NCBI RefSeq assembly: GCF_030295955.1
Contig: NZ_AP027363.1
Coordinates: 248,001-312,000 of the forward strand
Direction of reading: 5' to 3'
Length of the DNA: 64,000 nt
From: Thalassotalea agarivorans
Lineage (GTDB): Bacteria > Pseudomonadota > Gammaproteobacteria > Enterobacterales > Alteromonadaceae
How positions within the stretch are numbered: the first letter of the stretch is position 1; each line of letters starts with the position of its first letter. Below are positions 18,045-26,338 of this stretch, piece by piece. Both the position numbers and the translations under genes were made by a program. The notes under the pieces were generated by a model, which made no database searches, was not told the DNA's origin, and saw nothing but the letters and a program-made list of their open reading frames with translations.

Positions 18045-19005
18045 AACAGCATTACTTGCTTATCTGATTGTTTCTATCAGTTTATTGATAATTTGCCTTG
18101 CGTCGCCTTTTTGGCCAGATTGGCAATGGCTTATCCCCATTAAATATGCTTTGCTTTTTGGCCCGCGCTGGCTGTTATACGTGCTGCTTTTACCAGCATT
18201 ATTAGCGTTCTTTCAGCGGCAAACATTACATAAAGGATTAGCACTAAGTTTATTTTTACTAACACTAGGTTTTAATGGCTTATCGGTATCTGCGCCGCAG
18301 CCCCTCTCGGCAGAGCAAGGCGATATCGTGATTATGTCCGCCAACTTAGGCGGCAGTGTCAATGTTGATAGAATTCCTGAGCTGTTTGAAAAATATGATA
18401 TTGATGTGGCTGTATTTCAAGAGGCGGCCAAGTTTAATGGTAAAGATCTGTTGCCCAATATTTATCAAGATTGCGCGGGGAGCTTATGCCTGTTTAGCCG
18501 ATTCCCTTTTACCTCAATTGAACACTTTGGTCGCAAAACATTTGGCGGCTGGGGAAACTTTGCCAATCAGTATGAAATAGCCATAGGGCATAAGACGATC
18601 ACCCTGTTCAATATCCACTTGGAAACCCCTAGGCCCGTGATTCAATCGTTACTGGGACTTTCTATCGATATCGAGGAAGCCCAGCAGGTAGATGATAATC
18701 GCCGTTTAGAAGCATCTATTATTGCCAGTGCTGCACAACAAAGTGAAAATGTCGTACTTTTAGGCGACTTTAACATGCCAATTGATGAGAATATTTATCA
18801 ACAATATTTTTCTTCTTATAGCAATGCGTTACGAGACACAAACTATTGGCTTCAGCCGACAAAACGCACCAAGTGGCATAGCGTAACGATTGATCATTTA
18901 CTGCACTCACCGCAGCTTGAAAGTATTGAGGCATTTTCTGTGGACGAATTGCATGGTGACCATAACCAGCTCATTGTGACTATCGCATTTGCCCAATCGG
19001 ATTAA
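18019..19005 (+). CDS. Membrane-anchored endonuclease/exonuclease/phosphatase-fold protein
   Basis: A 328-residue protein with two or three N-terminal hydrophobic segments (about residues 10-80) followed by an EEP-fold domain. Its active-site motifs are intact: AVFQEAAKF (glutamate), LLGDFNMP (D-x-N) near residue 255, TIDHLL, and the final HGDHNQL. The active domain probably lies in the periplasm. The fold includes nucleases, phospholipases and phosphoinositide phosphatases, so the substrate is open; cleavage of a phospho-linked EPS intermediate is one idea. It overlaps the upstream glycosyltransferase by 26 bp and is followed 29 bp later by a secreted protein. Confidence 0.8.
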   Translation: MIKSILANKTALLAYLIVSISLLIICLASPFWPDWQWLIPIKYALLFGPRWLLYVLLLPALLAFFQRQTLHKGLALSLFLLTLGFNGLSVSAPQPLSAEQGDIVIMSANLGGSVNVDRIPELFEKYDIDVAVFQEAAKFNGKDLLPNIYQDCAGSLCLFSRFPFTSIEHFGRKTFGGWGNFANQYEIAIGHKTITLFNIHLETPRPVIQSLLGLSIDIEEAQQVDDNRRLEASIIASAAQQSENVVLLGDFNMPIDENIYQQYFSSYSNALRDTNYWLQPTKRTKWHSVTIDHLLHSPQLESIEAFSVDELHGDHNQLIVTIAFAQSD

Positions 19006-19034
19006 GGTGCCTTATTCGCAAAAAGACGTTTTTT

Positions 19035-20588
19035 ATGCTTAAACATAGATATGGTTTAATGCAAAATTCGATTAACGTGAAAATATTCACCTCGTTTTGT
19101 CTCCTGTTTTGCTCCGTTGCGAGCTTTTTTGGTGTTGCAAATACACAACTAGAACTTCAGCTTCCCGCATCCGATCGTGGCTATGTGCTGCCTGTACCGC
19201 AAAACACCATATACAAAGCCGATAAATTGTCTCTAAAACATCTGGGTAAAAAAATAGAGGCGGATGTTCAGGTATTGATGTTGTACCCCTTGTCCAAACA
19301 ATCAACAAAACAAGCAATTCGCCTACTTTACATCAAACCGTTGCCGCGCCTATCTAATAACACTTTAGTTACGCTCGTAACTTCTCAAAATGGCAAAGAG
19401 AGTATCATTGCACTTGGCGCTAATAAAAAGGGCGCGCTTCTGATATACCCTTCCTTTGATTGGCTTAGACAAGCCATTTTATTACATCCACCTGGGGTAG
19501 ATGTAAATGCCCAATGGTATATTCAACCACAGATCAGATATGCCCGCTTTATTGCCGATAAACCGCTAATGCTTAAGCATAAGTATCCGCCAGAAAAAGC
19601 AGCTCAATGGTTATACGATAGGCCGCAATCTTTTTTCCAACTTTACTTGTTTACCCAAGACAATCAGTGGTTAGAGCAGGGTTTTAGTGAAGCAAATTTC
19701 TACGCGAGCAAAGTAGATGACAAAGGTCGGTTTGTACTAAAAACGAAACCTGATGTGAAGTATGCCAACAGCAAAGGCATGGTTACGGCGTATATGTTAA
19801 GTGGCGATGCGCTGTATCTAGATGTTGTGAAAAGGCTTTATAACTTAACGAAAACGTGGGACGAGGTTTATACATTAGGCCGCGGTTTTTGGACAGAAAG
19901 ACATCAAGCAGCCGCACTAAATTCCGCGCTCTCTTTGTGGGAAGTCTATTTAAAAGCTGACACCCATAAACGCGTACAGGAAATAATAACTGCCACGGAA
20001 TCGATGACTTTTAACCCGCCTAACGACTGGCCGTTTAAAAGTTGCCCCTTACATACGGTAAAATCGCATGAAGGTAAGGGCGATAACACGCCGGTATGTT
20101 CCCCCTGGATGATGGCATTGTTAGGTGATGCAATATGGCGTTATCAATTGTTGTTACAAGATAATGCTCATCAGCAACTATTGGTCGCATTCGCAACGTT
20201 CGTTGCTAAATCTGGCACCTATCCTGGCGCAAAAAGACATGCCCATATCACCATGATACCCAAATATTTTGTATCCTTTGGTCCGCGCCAATTTGAAGAA
20301 GACAATATGTGGACAGATCCCCAACATACTTGTGATGTTGCAGGCCTTGTTGCTAAAGGCTATTACATGCTAGCCCTGCAAGGTAAAAAAAATGAGGCAA
20401 TTGCGCAGGCGTTTGGAAAGTTAACGCAATACTGCGCGAACACCGCGAATAAGCTAAAACGTAAACATGCAAAAAATAAGGTTTGGCGCGTGCGCCCACC
20501 GCGAAAATTTGGCTGGATGTACTCTACAACGAGCGATTTGCCGTGGATTGCAAAACGCTATCTAGATGTTACTGACATAGCTGAGTAA
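19035..20588 (+). CDS. Secreted protein of unknown function, possibly a polysaccharide-active (alpha/alpha-toroid) enzyme
   Basis: A 517-residue protein with an N-terminal signal-like segment (about residues 15-35, VKIFTSFCLLFCSVASFFG). The middle and C-terminal regions consist mainly of helix-like stretches with conserved-looking aromatic and charged motifs (LGRGFWTERHQAAALNSAL, SPWMMALLGDAIWRYQ, DLPWIAKRYLD), which resemble alpha/alpha-toroid glycoside hydrolases and lyases. I could not assign a family. A role in trimming or releasing EPS fits the context. A second ATG at 19059 is also possible. The 3' end overlaps the convergent xrtA gene by 20 bp. Confidence 0.65.
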   Translation: MLKHRYGLMQNSINVKIFTSFCLLFCSVASFFGVANTQLELQLPASDRGYVLPVPQNTIYKADKLSLKHLGKKIEADVQVLMLYPLSKQSTKQAIRLLYIKPLPRLSNNTLVTLVTSQNGKESIIALGANKKGALLIYPSFDWLRQAILLHPPGVDVNAQWYIQPQIRYARFIADKPLMLKHKYPPEKAAQWLYDRPQSFFQLYLFTQDNQWLEQGFSEANFYASKVDDKGRFVLKTKPDVKYANSKGMVTAYMLSGDALYLDVVKRLYNLTKTWDEVYTLGRGFWTERHQAAALNSALSLWEVYLKADTHKRVQEIITATESMTFNPPNDWPFKSCPLHTVKSHEGKGDNTPVCSPWMMALLGDAIWRYQLLLQDNAHQQLLVAFATFVAKSGTYPGAKRHAHITMIPKYFVSFGPRQFEEDNMWTDPQHTCDVAGLVAKGYYMLALQGKKNEAIAQAFGKLTQYCANTANKLKRKHAKNKVWRVRPPRKFGWMYSTTSDLPWIAKRYLDVTDIAE

Positions 20589-21939
20589 GCCACAACGGTT
20601 CACCTTCACCACAATACGCTATGCCCCATTGCAAAATAGGTGCTTGCCTTGGGTTGAAACCATTCGCCAGCCTAAGTTTTTTGTATCCAGAGGGGGTAGA
20701 GCGCGTTTCTATCCCAAGTTTGTATTGATAAGCGATTACTGCAGTTTTGTTATTGTAAACCACCTTACTTACCTGCCAACCTTGCATCCGTTCAGAAGCT
20801 AGTAATCGGCTGTTTGCGGGCTCATATTTATTGGCATAGTTTGTCGGTTTAGCGTCAAGGTCGCTCGGGTTAAATGTAATTTCGTAAACCACAGCAAATC
20901 CTTGCATGCTAGGCGCCAATGCTTTCGCGTTAGCAATGCCATAAATTGATTCTGGAAACGGCACTTCTGTCGCTAAATTCTGTTGTTCCATAGTGGCAAA
21001 TTGTTTGGTTACTGAAGACGTCGCGACGACGATAAGTAACAACATTAAATGATGATATCGTAATGTTAAAGGTTGAGCACTGTGCTCCTTATTTTCGTCG
21101 TCAAGGAAGTCATGATCAGACAACCTGTTTCCAATGTAGAAAAGGGCAATGATAAACGGAATAAAAATATACCAACCAAAATTATTGTGGTCTCGAATAA
21201 TATCGCTTTCCATATTGGTGTAATGGCCAATCAATATTAACGCGGTGATTCGAATCCAATTGGTTAAAAAGGCAAACAACAGCGCTGTGCTAAAAAATAT
21301 CACCATATTTTTCGGGCGCTTTATATACAAAAAGCAATAAAGCGCGCTAATGGCTGTGGCTACTATTAAATAACGCAAACCGCTGCAACCATGTGCAATT
21401 TCAAATGCACCGCCAGGCACTTCAACGTAGGGCGGGTCAATGTATGCAGGTACCGAAGTAAACGACAGCATAATGCTAACGGCTTCTACAGATATCGTTT
21501 GCAGTATGGGAAGCAACGCTCCATAAAATGGAAAAATAAAGATCAACAAAGCGCCGGCAAACAATACCCGAGCATTAAAACTGAAAACGACAAACACTAA
21601 CAAATTGGTCGTTAGTAAAAAACCAAACCAATAACCCAAAGTAATCTGTGCGTTTATGGAGATAAACAACAAAAGTTGTGACATCACAACAAACGCTGAA
21701 ACTAAATAATTAGGTTGCGACCTAAATTGCAAAAATCCTTTTTGCGCCAATTTGATATAAAGGAAAATCGATATGAAAGGCACTAAGTAAGCGTGTGAAT
21801 AGGTACCATCGTCAAAACTGTGGCGCCAAAGCGTGTTTAATATAGGTAGGTTAATTAAAGCGAAAACAGTCAGAATGGCCATCAAAACGATAAATTGACG
21901 ACGTCCATTTCCTTTGCGAATTGCTAGCGCTTCCATCAT
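20569..21939 (-). CDS. xrtA: Exosortase A (XrtA) with C-terminal EpsI-like domain
   Basis: Exosortase A is a polytopic inner-membrane transpeptidase-like protease. It recognises C-terminal PEP-CTERM signals and is thought to sort the cleaved proteins to the cell surface. The protein has about 8-10 membrane segments, with the catalytic cysteine in AHGCSGLRYL (near residue 185), the arginine in NWIRITAL (near 230) and the histidine in RDHNNFGWY (near 251). The last 150 residues form the EpsI-type extension usual in XrtA. A TTG 9 bases upstream is in frame, but I chose the ATG at 21939. It lies divergent from prsT. The probable substrate in this window is the PEP-CTERM protein at 26339-27184. 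Confidence 0.93.
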   Translation of the reverse strand: MMEALAIRKGNGRRQFIVLMAILTVFALINLPILNTLWRHSFDDGTYSHAYLVPFISIFLYIKLAQKGFLQFRSQPNYLVSAFVVMSQLLLFISINAQITLGYWFGFLLTTNLLVFVVFSFNARVLFAGALLIFIFPFYGALLPILQTISVEAVSIMLSFTSVPAYIDPPYVEVPGGAFEIAHGCSGLRYLIVATAISALYCFLYIKRPKNMVIFFSTALLFAFLTNWIRITALILIGHYTNMESDIIRDHNNFGWYIFIPFIIALFYIGNRLSDHDFLDDENKEHSAQPLTLRYHHLMLLLIVVATSSVTKQFATMEQQNLATEVPFPESIYGIANAKALAPSMQGFAVVYEITFNPSDLDAKPTNYANKYEPANSRLLASERMQGWQVSKVVYNNKTAVIAYQYKLGIETRSTPSGYKKLRLANGFNPRQAPILQWGIAYCGEGEPLWLTQLCQ

Positions 21940-22103
21940 GTTAAACAAACTATTCTACTTATTATTGCTATGATATTGGTTCTATAGATAGCAATTAATC
22001 CTTTGTTAAGCAAATAAAAACTCATCAAATGCTAGCTATAGCCTGCTTATTTGTTACACTAATTCTGTATAAGTAATGAGCAGCATCAATTAAGGAAGAA
22101 TCG

Positions 22104-24845
22104 ATGAAAAATAAATGTATATCGCTTGTTCTCATCTCCTGTTTGTTTGTTCTTGGCTGCAGTCAACAAGAAGACGCCCAAGAATTATTGATATCAGCAC
22201 AAGCCTCTATCGAAGCGGGTGATCATAAAACAGCTGAAATTCAGTTAAAGAACGTCATTCAACAAGAGCCGGAAAATGCCAAGGCAAGGTTCATGTTAGG
22301 TGAACTGTATTTAAATCGAGGCTTTGCCAGTGGCGCTGAAAAAGAGCTAGAAAGAGCGTATCGCTTGTCCTACCAAGCAGAGAAAACGATTCCTTTATTG
22401 GCTAGAGCCTACGCCCTTACAGAAGCCCAGCAAGATCTGCTCGCGTTAGCCGATAAAGCCAATACCTTGAGCGCACAAGCACACACACGTGTATTAGCTT
22501 ACAAAACGTTAATATTGGTTCAACAAGCAAAACTAGATGAAGCAAAATCAACCATAGAGGCGGCTAAATCACTTGGTGACGGTCAATCTTGGGTGCTTTT
22601 ATCAGAAGCTTATGTAGCTTTGGCAGAAGAACAGTTCGAACAAGCGATGGCGATGGTTAACAAAGCGCTAGCCGCGATGCCCGAGCAACCAGATGCGATC
22701 TTTTTAAAAAGTAAAATAGCGCTCGCAAATGGCGATAACAAACTGGCGATAGAAAATTTCGAGCTATTTTTGCGTCTACAACCAGACTACGCAATAACAC
22801 ATGTGCTGCTTGCTGATGCTTACTTAAAAGATGAACAATATGATAATGCCGAAAAGCAGGCTGATATCATATTATCTTTTGCAGAAACACAAGCCTTTGC
22901 AAATTATATCAAAGCGGCGACGGTGTTTCGCAGGCAAGCCTACGGAGAAAGCTTACGCTATGCTGAAACAGCGTTGCAATCAGGTATGAAAACACCACAA
23001 TTGTGGCTCATTGCCGGCGCGAGCGCTTTTTACGAAAAGAATTTTCAACGCTGTTATGACTACTTAGAAAACGTTGTTAACTACTTACCAGCAGATCATG
23101 CAGGTCGCAAAATGTTTGCTTATAGTCAGGTGCAATTAGGTAGCACTGAAAATTTAGAGCAAATCCTTAATCCAGATGGGACAGTGATAGACGGCAATAG
23201 CGAATTTGTGTCATTGATTACTTATGACATTTTAGAGCTCGGCGATTTAGATAAAGCTAGAAAGATAGCTGCAAATATCAATGTATCAGCAACAGACGCA
23301 GGTTCGCAAACACGTGCCGGTGTTTTAAAGCTGATGATAAATGACCCAACCGGTATTCAGAATTTAGAAAATGCCATCGCCATTAATCCAGAGATGAAAG
23401 AGGCTCAGTTGGCTTTAGCATATGCGTCGATTAATACTGGCAATTTTGAGCAAGCGATTGCAATTGCGAGACAATGGCAAACTGAGAGTCCAGATGCGCA
23501 TGATGGCTACACGCTAGAAGGGATGACGCTAAAAGCGCAGCAAGATTATGCACAAGCAGAACAATTGTTGAAAACAGCGATTGCTAAGGACGCTGAGACA
23601 GCCTTACCAAAAGTTGAATTAACAGGGGTATTAAGAGCACAAGGCAAAATAGAAGAAGCGACTGCAAATGTCGATGCTTTGTATCGTGATTACCCAAACA
23701 ACGCTAAGGTTTTACGACAATATTATATGACCTACAGGAACGATATAGGCGTAAAAGCTGTCAAACAGGCGCTAGACAAGAATCGTACTGATGTTGCATT
23801 GACGGTGTTGTATGCGGAAGCGTTAATTGATCAAAGAGAATATGAAAAAGCTATTCTAGCGCTTAATGAAAAAGAGAGAAATGTGCATACCAGCAAACGT
23901 ATATGGCAGCTATTGATCATTAGTTATGCGCAGCTTGATGATAGGTCAATGGTGGAGTCTACTCTGTTAGATTGGATTCGAAAAAATCCATATCAAGTAG
24001 AGCCTGTATTGTTATTGTCAAATCACTATACCGCGCAAGAACAAATAGAAGACGCTATTTCTGCGCTTAAGAAAGGGCTTGATCAAAATGAAGATAACAT
24101 TGTTTTGCAACTAGCCTTACTTCGTACCTATTTGCTTAGTGATAATGCCTACCAAGCAAACAAAGTCTATCGCTCTATTAAGCCAGATAAATTAACGCCT
24201 TCATTGATGGCTGAAATAGAAGGTAAGATAGCCTACAGAGAAGGCAAATTGGCACTAGCGGCGAGCAAGTTCGAGCAGGCATACCAACATAATCAATCAT
24301 CAAACAACGCGCGACTTGTTGCTGTTAGTTATGACAGATTACAACAGCAAAATAAATCAATCGCGTTTTTTGAGAAGCATTTAGCCGAGCATGCGACGGA
24401 TTCAGATGTACGCATTTTGCTTGCGAACTATTATCTTTCTTCAAATCGAGATAAAGCGATTAATGAATATGAAAAAGTGGTCGATTTAGGCGAAAAGAAC
24501 CCAGTTGTTTTAAACAATCTGGCGTTTTTATACTTAGAGAAAAACGACGCCAATAAAGCTCTCCCGCTTGCGCAAAGTGCTTATGAACTTGCACCTTCTA
24601 TTCCTGATGTTGTTGATACTTATGCATTATGTCTTTATAAGTCGGGCAACATTGCAGAGGCACAAACTAAGTCTGCACAGGCCTATAAGCTGGCAAAAGG
24701 AAAAAGCGCTGATATTGCGTTGAATTACGCAGAAATTTTAGTTGCTGCACAGCAGGGCGCACAAGCTCAACAGGTGCTTGACAGCTTACCTCAACTGAAC
24801 AGTGAACAGTCAAAACGAGCGGATAGTTTAAGAAGTAGAATTTAG
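22104..24845 (+). CDS. prsT: PEP-CTERM system TPR-repeat lipoprotein PrsT
   Basis: A 913-residue lipoprotein. The signal peptide ends in the lipobox VLGC (cysteine near residue 19), and the rest consists of about 20 tetratricopeptide-like repeats. Its length, the start with ELLISAQASIEAGDHKTAE, and its place beside xrtA identify it as PrsT, a marker of the PEP-CTERM/exosortase system. It is thought to be a scaffold for EPS export or protein sorting in the periplasm. A GGAAGA ribosome binding site precedes the ATG. The space to xrtA (21940-22103) must hold divergent promoters, but I saw no sigma-54 site there. Its terminator is split by an insertion sequence. Confidence 0.93.
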   Translation: MKNKCISLVLISCLFVLGCSQQEDAQELLISAQASIEAGDHKTAEIQLKNVIQQEPENAKARFMLGELYLNRGFASGAEKELERAYRLSYQAEKTIPLLARAYALTEAQQDLLALADKANTLSAQAHTRVLAYKTLILVQQAKLDEAKSTIEAAKSLGDGQSWVLLSEAYVALAEEQFEQAMAMVNKALAAMPEQPDAIFLKSKIALANGDNKLAIENFELFLRLQPDYAITHVLLADAYLKDEQYDNAEKQADIILSFAETQAFANYIKAATVFRRQAYGESLRYAETALQSGMKTPQLWLIAGASAFYEKNFQRCYDYLENVVNYLPADHAGRKMFAYSQVQLGSTENLEQILNPDGTVIDGNSEFVSLITYDILELGDLDKARKIAANINVSATDAGSQTRAGVLKLMINDPTGIQNLENAIAINPEMKEAQLALAYASINTGNFEQAIAIARQWQTESPDAHDGYTLEGMTLKAQQDYAQAEQLLKTAIAKDAETALPKVELTGVLRAQGKIEEATANVDALYRDYPNNAKVLRQYYMTYRNDIGVKAVKQALDKNRTDVALTVLYAEALIDQREYEKAILALNEKERNVHTSKRIWQLLIISYAQLDDRSMVESTLLDWIRKNPYQVEPVLLLSNHYTAQEQIEDAISALKKGLDQNEDNIVLQLALLRTYLLSDNAYQANKVYRSIKPDKLTPSLMAEIEGKIAYREGKLALAASKFEQAYQHNQSSNNARLVAVSYDRLQQQNKSIAFFEKHLAEHATDSDVRILLANYYLSSNRDKAINEYEKVVDLGEKNPVVLNNLAFLYLEKNDANKALPLAQSAYELAPSIPDVVDTYALCLYKSGNIAEAQTKSAQAYKLAKGKSADIALNYAEILVAAQQGAQAQQVLDSLPQLNSEQSKRADSLRSRI

Positions 24846-24859
24846 CTAGTAAAAAAGCC

Positions 24860-24871
24860 CGGGATAAGCCG
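24860..24871 (+). repeat. Target-site duplication, left copy
   Basis: CGGGATAAGCCG directly precedes the left end of the insertion sequence and is repeated exactly at 26308-26319. Twelve bases fits the target duplication length of IS4-family elements. The duplicated sequence is the loop and inner stem of the former terminator. Confidence 0.92.
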
Positions 24872-24902
24872 CAATGCTGTTCACTTTAGTGGAGCAGCAT
24901 TG
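24872..24902. repeat. Palindrome at the left IS end
   Basis: The terminal CAATGCTG (24872-24879) is followed 15 bases later by its complement CAGCATTG (24895-24902), and the spacer includes CACT/AGTG. The left end is thus an imperfect 31-bp palindrome carrying the terminal repeat in both directions. The transposase stop codon (24881-24883) lies inside it, so in RNA it could also act as a 3' hairpin. Confidence 0.8.
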
Positions 24903-26218
24903 CGATTAATTGGATAACGGGTCTTTGATATCTTTACCGCCCTAGGTCTTGATGGCCTAGGGCGGTTTTCTTTGAAGAGCATGGTCAAGTCACCTCGAAG
25001 CTGAGCTAATCGTTTTGGTGTATTACCAGGTGATAGCGCTTTTGCCATCACTTTCAATTGACTGGCGATGAACTGGCAAGCATATTTGAAACTAATTTCG
25101 TTAGGAGCTCTTTGATGAGAAACGGCCGCTTGACTAGCTTCTCTTCGAACAAGGTTGTAACCCAGCACAAGTCCCCATAACTCTTGATATACAAGATCAA
25201 CTGTTTTGCTTCTAAGGGTGATCGCATTGTGTTGCATTGATGATTTGATGTCTCGGTAACCTAGCTCAATTTCCCAACGCTCATGGTATAACTCGGCAAC
25301 ATCTTGAGCGTTGTATTTATCACGAGGTAATGATGTGAATACCGTTTTTACTTTGCCAGCAACTTCATACGTTACAGCCCTAACTTTCCAAGTTTCCGGT
25401 AAGTCAGGATTCTTCTTTCTTGCCTGAGGGGAGACCTTCATCTCGACCAATTGGTCATTACTTTCTTGCTTGTCGAGCAGCGTGTACTTTAAACCTTTTC
25501 TTGCGGGAATAAGCCAATGACTGTTGTCTCCCAGTTTGTTTATACCCAGAAGTAGCTCTGCGCTATAGAAACCTTTGTCTAGTAGGGTAACTGAGTTATC
25601 TGGCAACTTATCCATGAACCCCTTTGCGAGAGGAATTTCACCTTTTCGATAAGGGCTTATATCGCCATCAACAATCACATGAGAGCGAACATTCATTAGC
25701 GTCACGAGCCTTAACATAGGAAATGGCGTTTGCCGATTTGTGCTCGTATTTCCAGAGCCGAAATGCTCACGTAATTCAGGCGTATCATTTGTGCGAAATA
25801 AAGCCCCATCAACAGCAAAAACCTGAAGGCCGTGCCAAGTGTCACCTGGGTAACGCTCTAATCCCCATTGGTTGCTGCATTGCCTAAATAGCCATGCCAT
25901 CGATTCAGAGCCAAGACGTTTTCTCGCTTCGGTTAATGCACTTTTAGCTAAAAGTTTTTCATCAGCTAAGCCTTCAGCACATATGTTCATACGCCTTGCT
26001 ACTTCAGCAATCGGTTCGTTTCTAAAAAATGCCATACCAACTACCAACCAAAGCACCATATCACTGGGCAAACGCCGTCTTCGGATTGTAGCTTTGGCTG
26101 ACAACCCTGTCGCTTGATAAACCCAATCGTCAGGAATGTGCTCACAAAAGGTGGTTAACTTGGCAATATCTACTGGGGATTCTTCGATAAAATCGTGAAA
26201 CTGGGTGAAGGCAGGCAT
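24881..26218 (-). CDS. IS4-family transposase (DDE)
   Basis: A 445-residue transposase that cuts and joins the element ends. The DDE residues lie in FAVDGALFRTND, TLLDKGFYSAELL and the YREK block YHERWEIELGYRDIK, whose Y-x2-R-x3-E-x6-K spacing is the IS4-family signature. The N-terminal domain (PAFTQFHDFIEESP) is also typical. An in-frame TTG lies 60 bases upstream, but that stretch forms a terminator-like hairpin, so I chose the ATG at 26218. No frameshift or internal stop is visible, so the protein is probably functional. The gene is antisense to transcripts running out of prsT. Confidence 0.93.
   Translation of the reverse strand: MPAFTQFHDFIEESPVDIAKLTTFCEHIPDDWVYQATGLSAKATIRRRRLPSDMVLWLVVGMAFFRNEPIAEVARRMNICAEGLADEKLLAKSALTEARKRLGSESMAWLFRQCSNQWGLERYPGDTWHGLQVFAVDGALFRTNDTPELREHFGSGNTSTNRQTPFPMLRLVTLMNVRSHVIVDGDISPYRKGEIPLAKGFMDKLPDNSVTLLDKGFYSAELLLGINKLGDNSHWLIPARKGLKYTLLDKQESNDQLVEMKVSPQARKKNPDLPETWKVRAVTYEVAGKVKTVFTSLPRDKYNAQDVAELYHERWEIELGYRDIKSSMQHNAITLRSKTVDLVYQELWGLVLGYNLVRREASQAAVSHQRAPNEISFKYACQFIASQLKVMAKALSPGNTPKRLAQLRGDLTMLFKENRPRPSRPRAVKISKTRYPINRNAAPLK
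24937..24969 (+). terminator. Terminator-like hairpin inside the left IS end, plus strand
   Basis: CCGCCCTAGG (24937-24946) and CCTAGGGCGG (24956-24965) form a perfect 10-bp GC-rich stem with a 9-base loop, followed by TTTTC. It lies in the 3' coding part of the transposase but points so as to stop transcripts entering from prsT. Confidence 0.6.
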
Positions 26219-26252
26219 AAAAAAATCCGTAATCAGAAAACTGACTACGGAT
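26219..26252 (-). terminator. Terminator-like hairpin just upstream of the transposase ATG
   Basis: On the minus strand ATCCGTAGTCAG, a TTTT loop and CTGATTACGGAT form a 12-bp stem with one G-U pair, followed by seven T residues that run up to the ATG at 26218. It would end transcripts entering from the PEP-CTERM gene, or hide the transposase ribosome binding site in such transcripts. Confidence 0.7.
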
Positions 26253-26307
26253 TTTGCACGATCATTTGGATCGGTCAACTGATCACATTCTTAATAGATC
26301 AGCATTG

Positions 26308-26319
26308 CGGGATAAGCCG
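26308..26319 (+). repeat. Target-site duplication, right copy
   Basis: CGGGATAAGCCG directly follows the right end of the insertion sequence and is identical to 24860-24871. Confidence 0.92.
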
Positions 26320-26338
26320 GGCTTTTTTCTTTCAAAGA

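Larger units (their letters stand above)
24872..26307 (-). mobile_element. IS4-family insertion sequence, 1436 bp
   Basis: The element is bounded by an 8-bp perfect terminal inverted repeat, CAATGCTG at the left and CAGCATTG at the right, and by a 12-bp direct repeat. It holds one transposase gene on the minus strand. The identical target duplication and the intact reading frame suggest a recent insertion. Inside each end there is a terminator-like hairpin pointing inward (24937-24969 and 26219-26252), and the right end has four GATC sites in 41 bp. I cannot name the exact IS without a database. Confidence 0.93.
24851..26328. terminator. Bidirectional terminator split by the insertion sequence
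   Basis: The arms AAAAAAGCCCGG (24851-24862) and CCGGGCTTTTTT (26317-26328) are perfect inverted repeats. With the insertion sequence and one copy of the 12-bp duplication removed, they form a 12-bp stem with a GATAAG loop and T-runs on both strands. This would have ended both prsT and the convergent PEP-CTERM gene. The insertion separates the arms by 1.4 kb, so it cannot work as a normal hairpin now. Confidence 0.85.
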
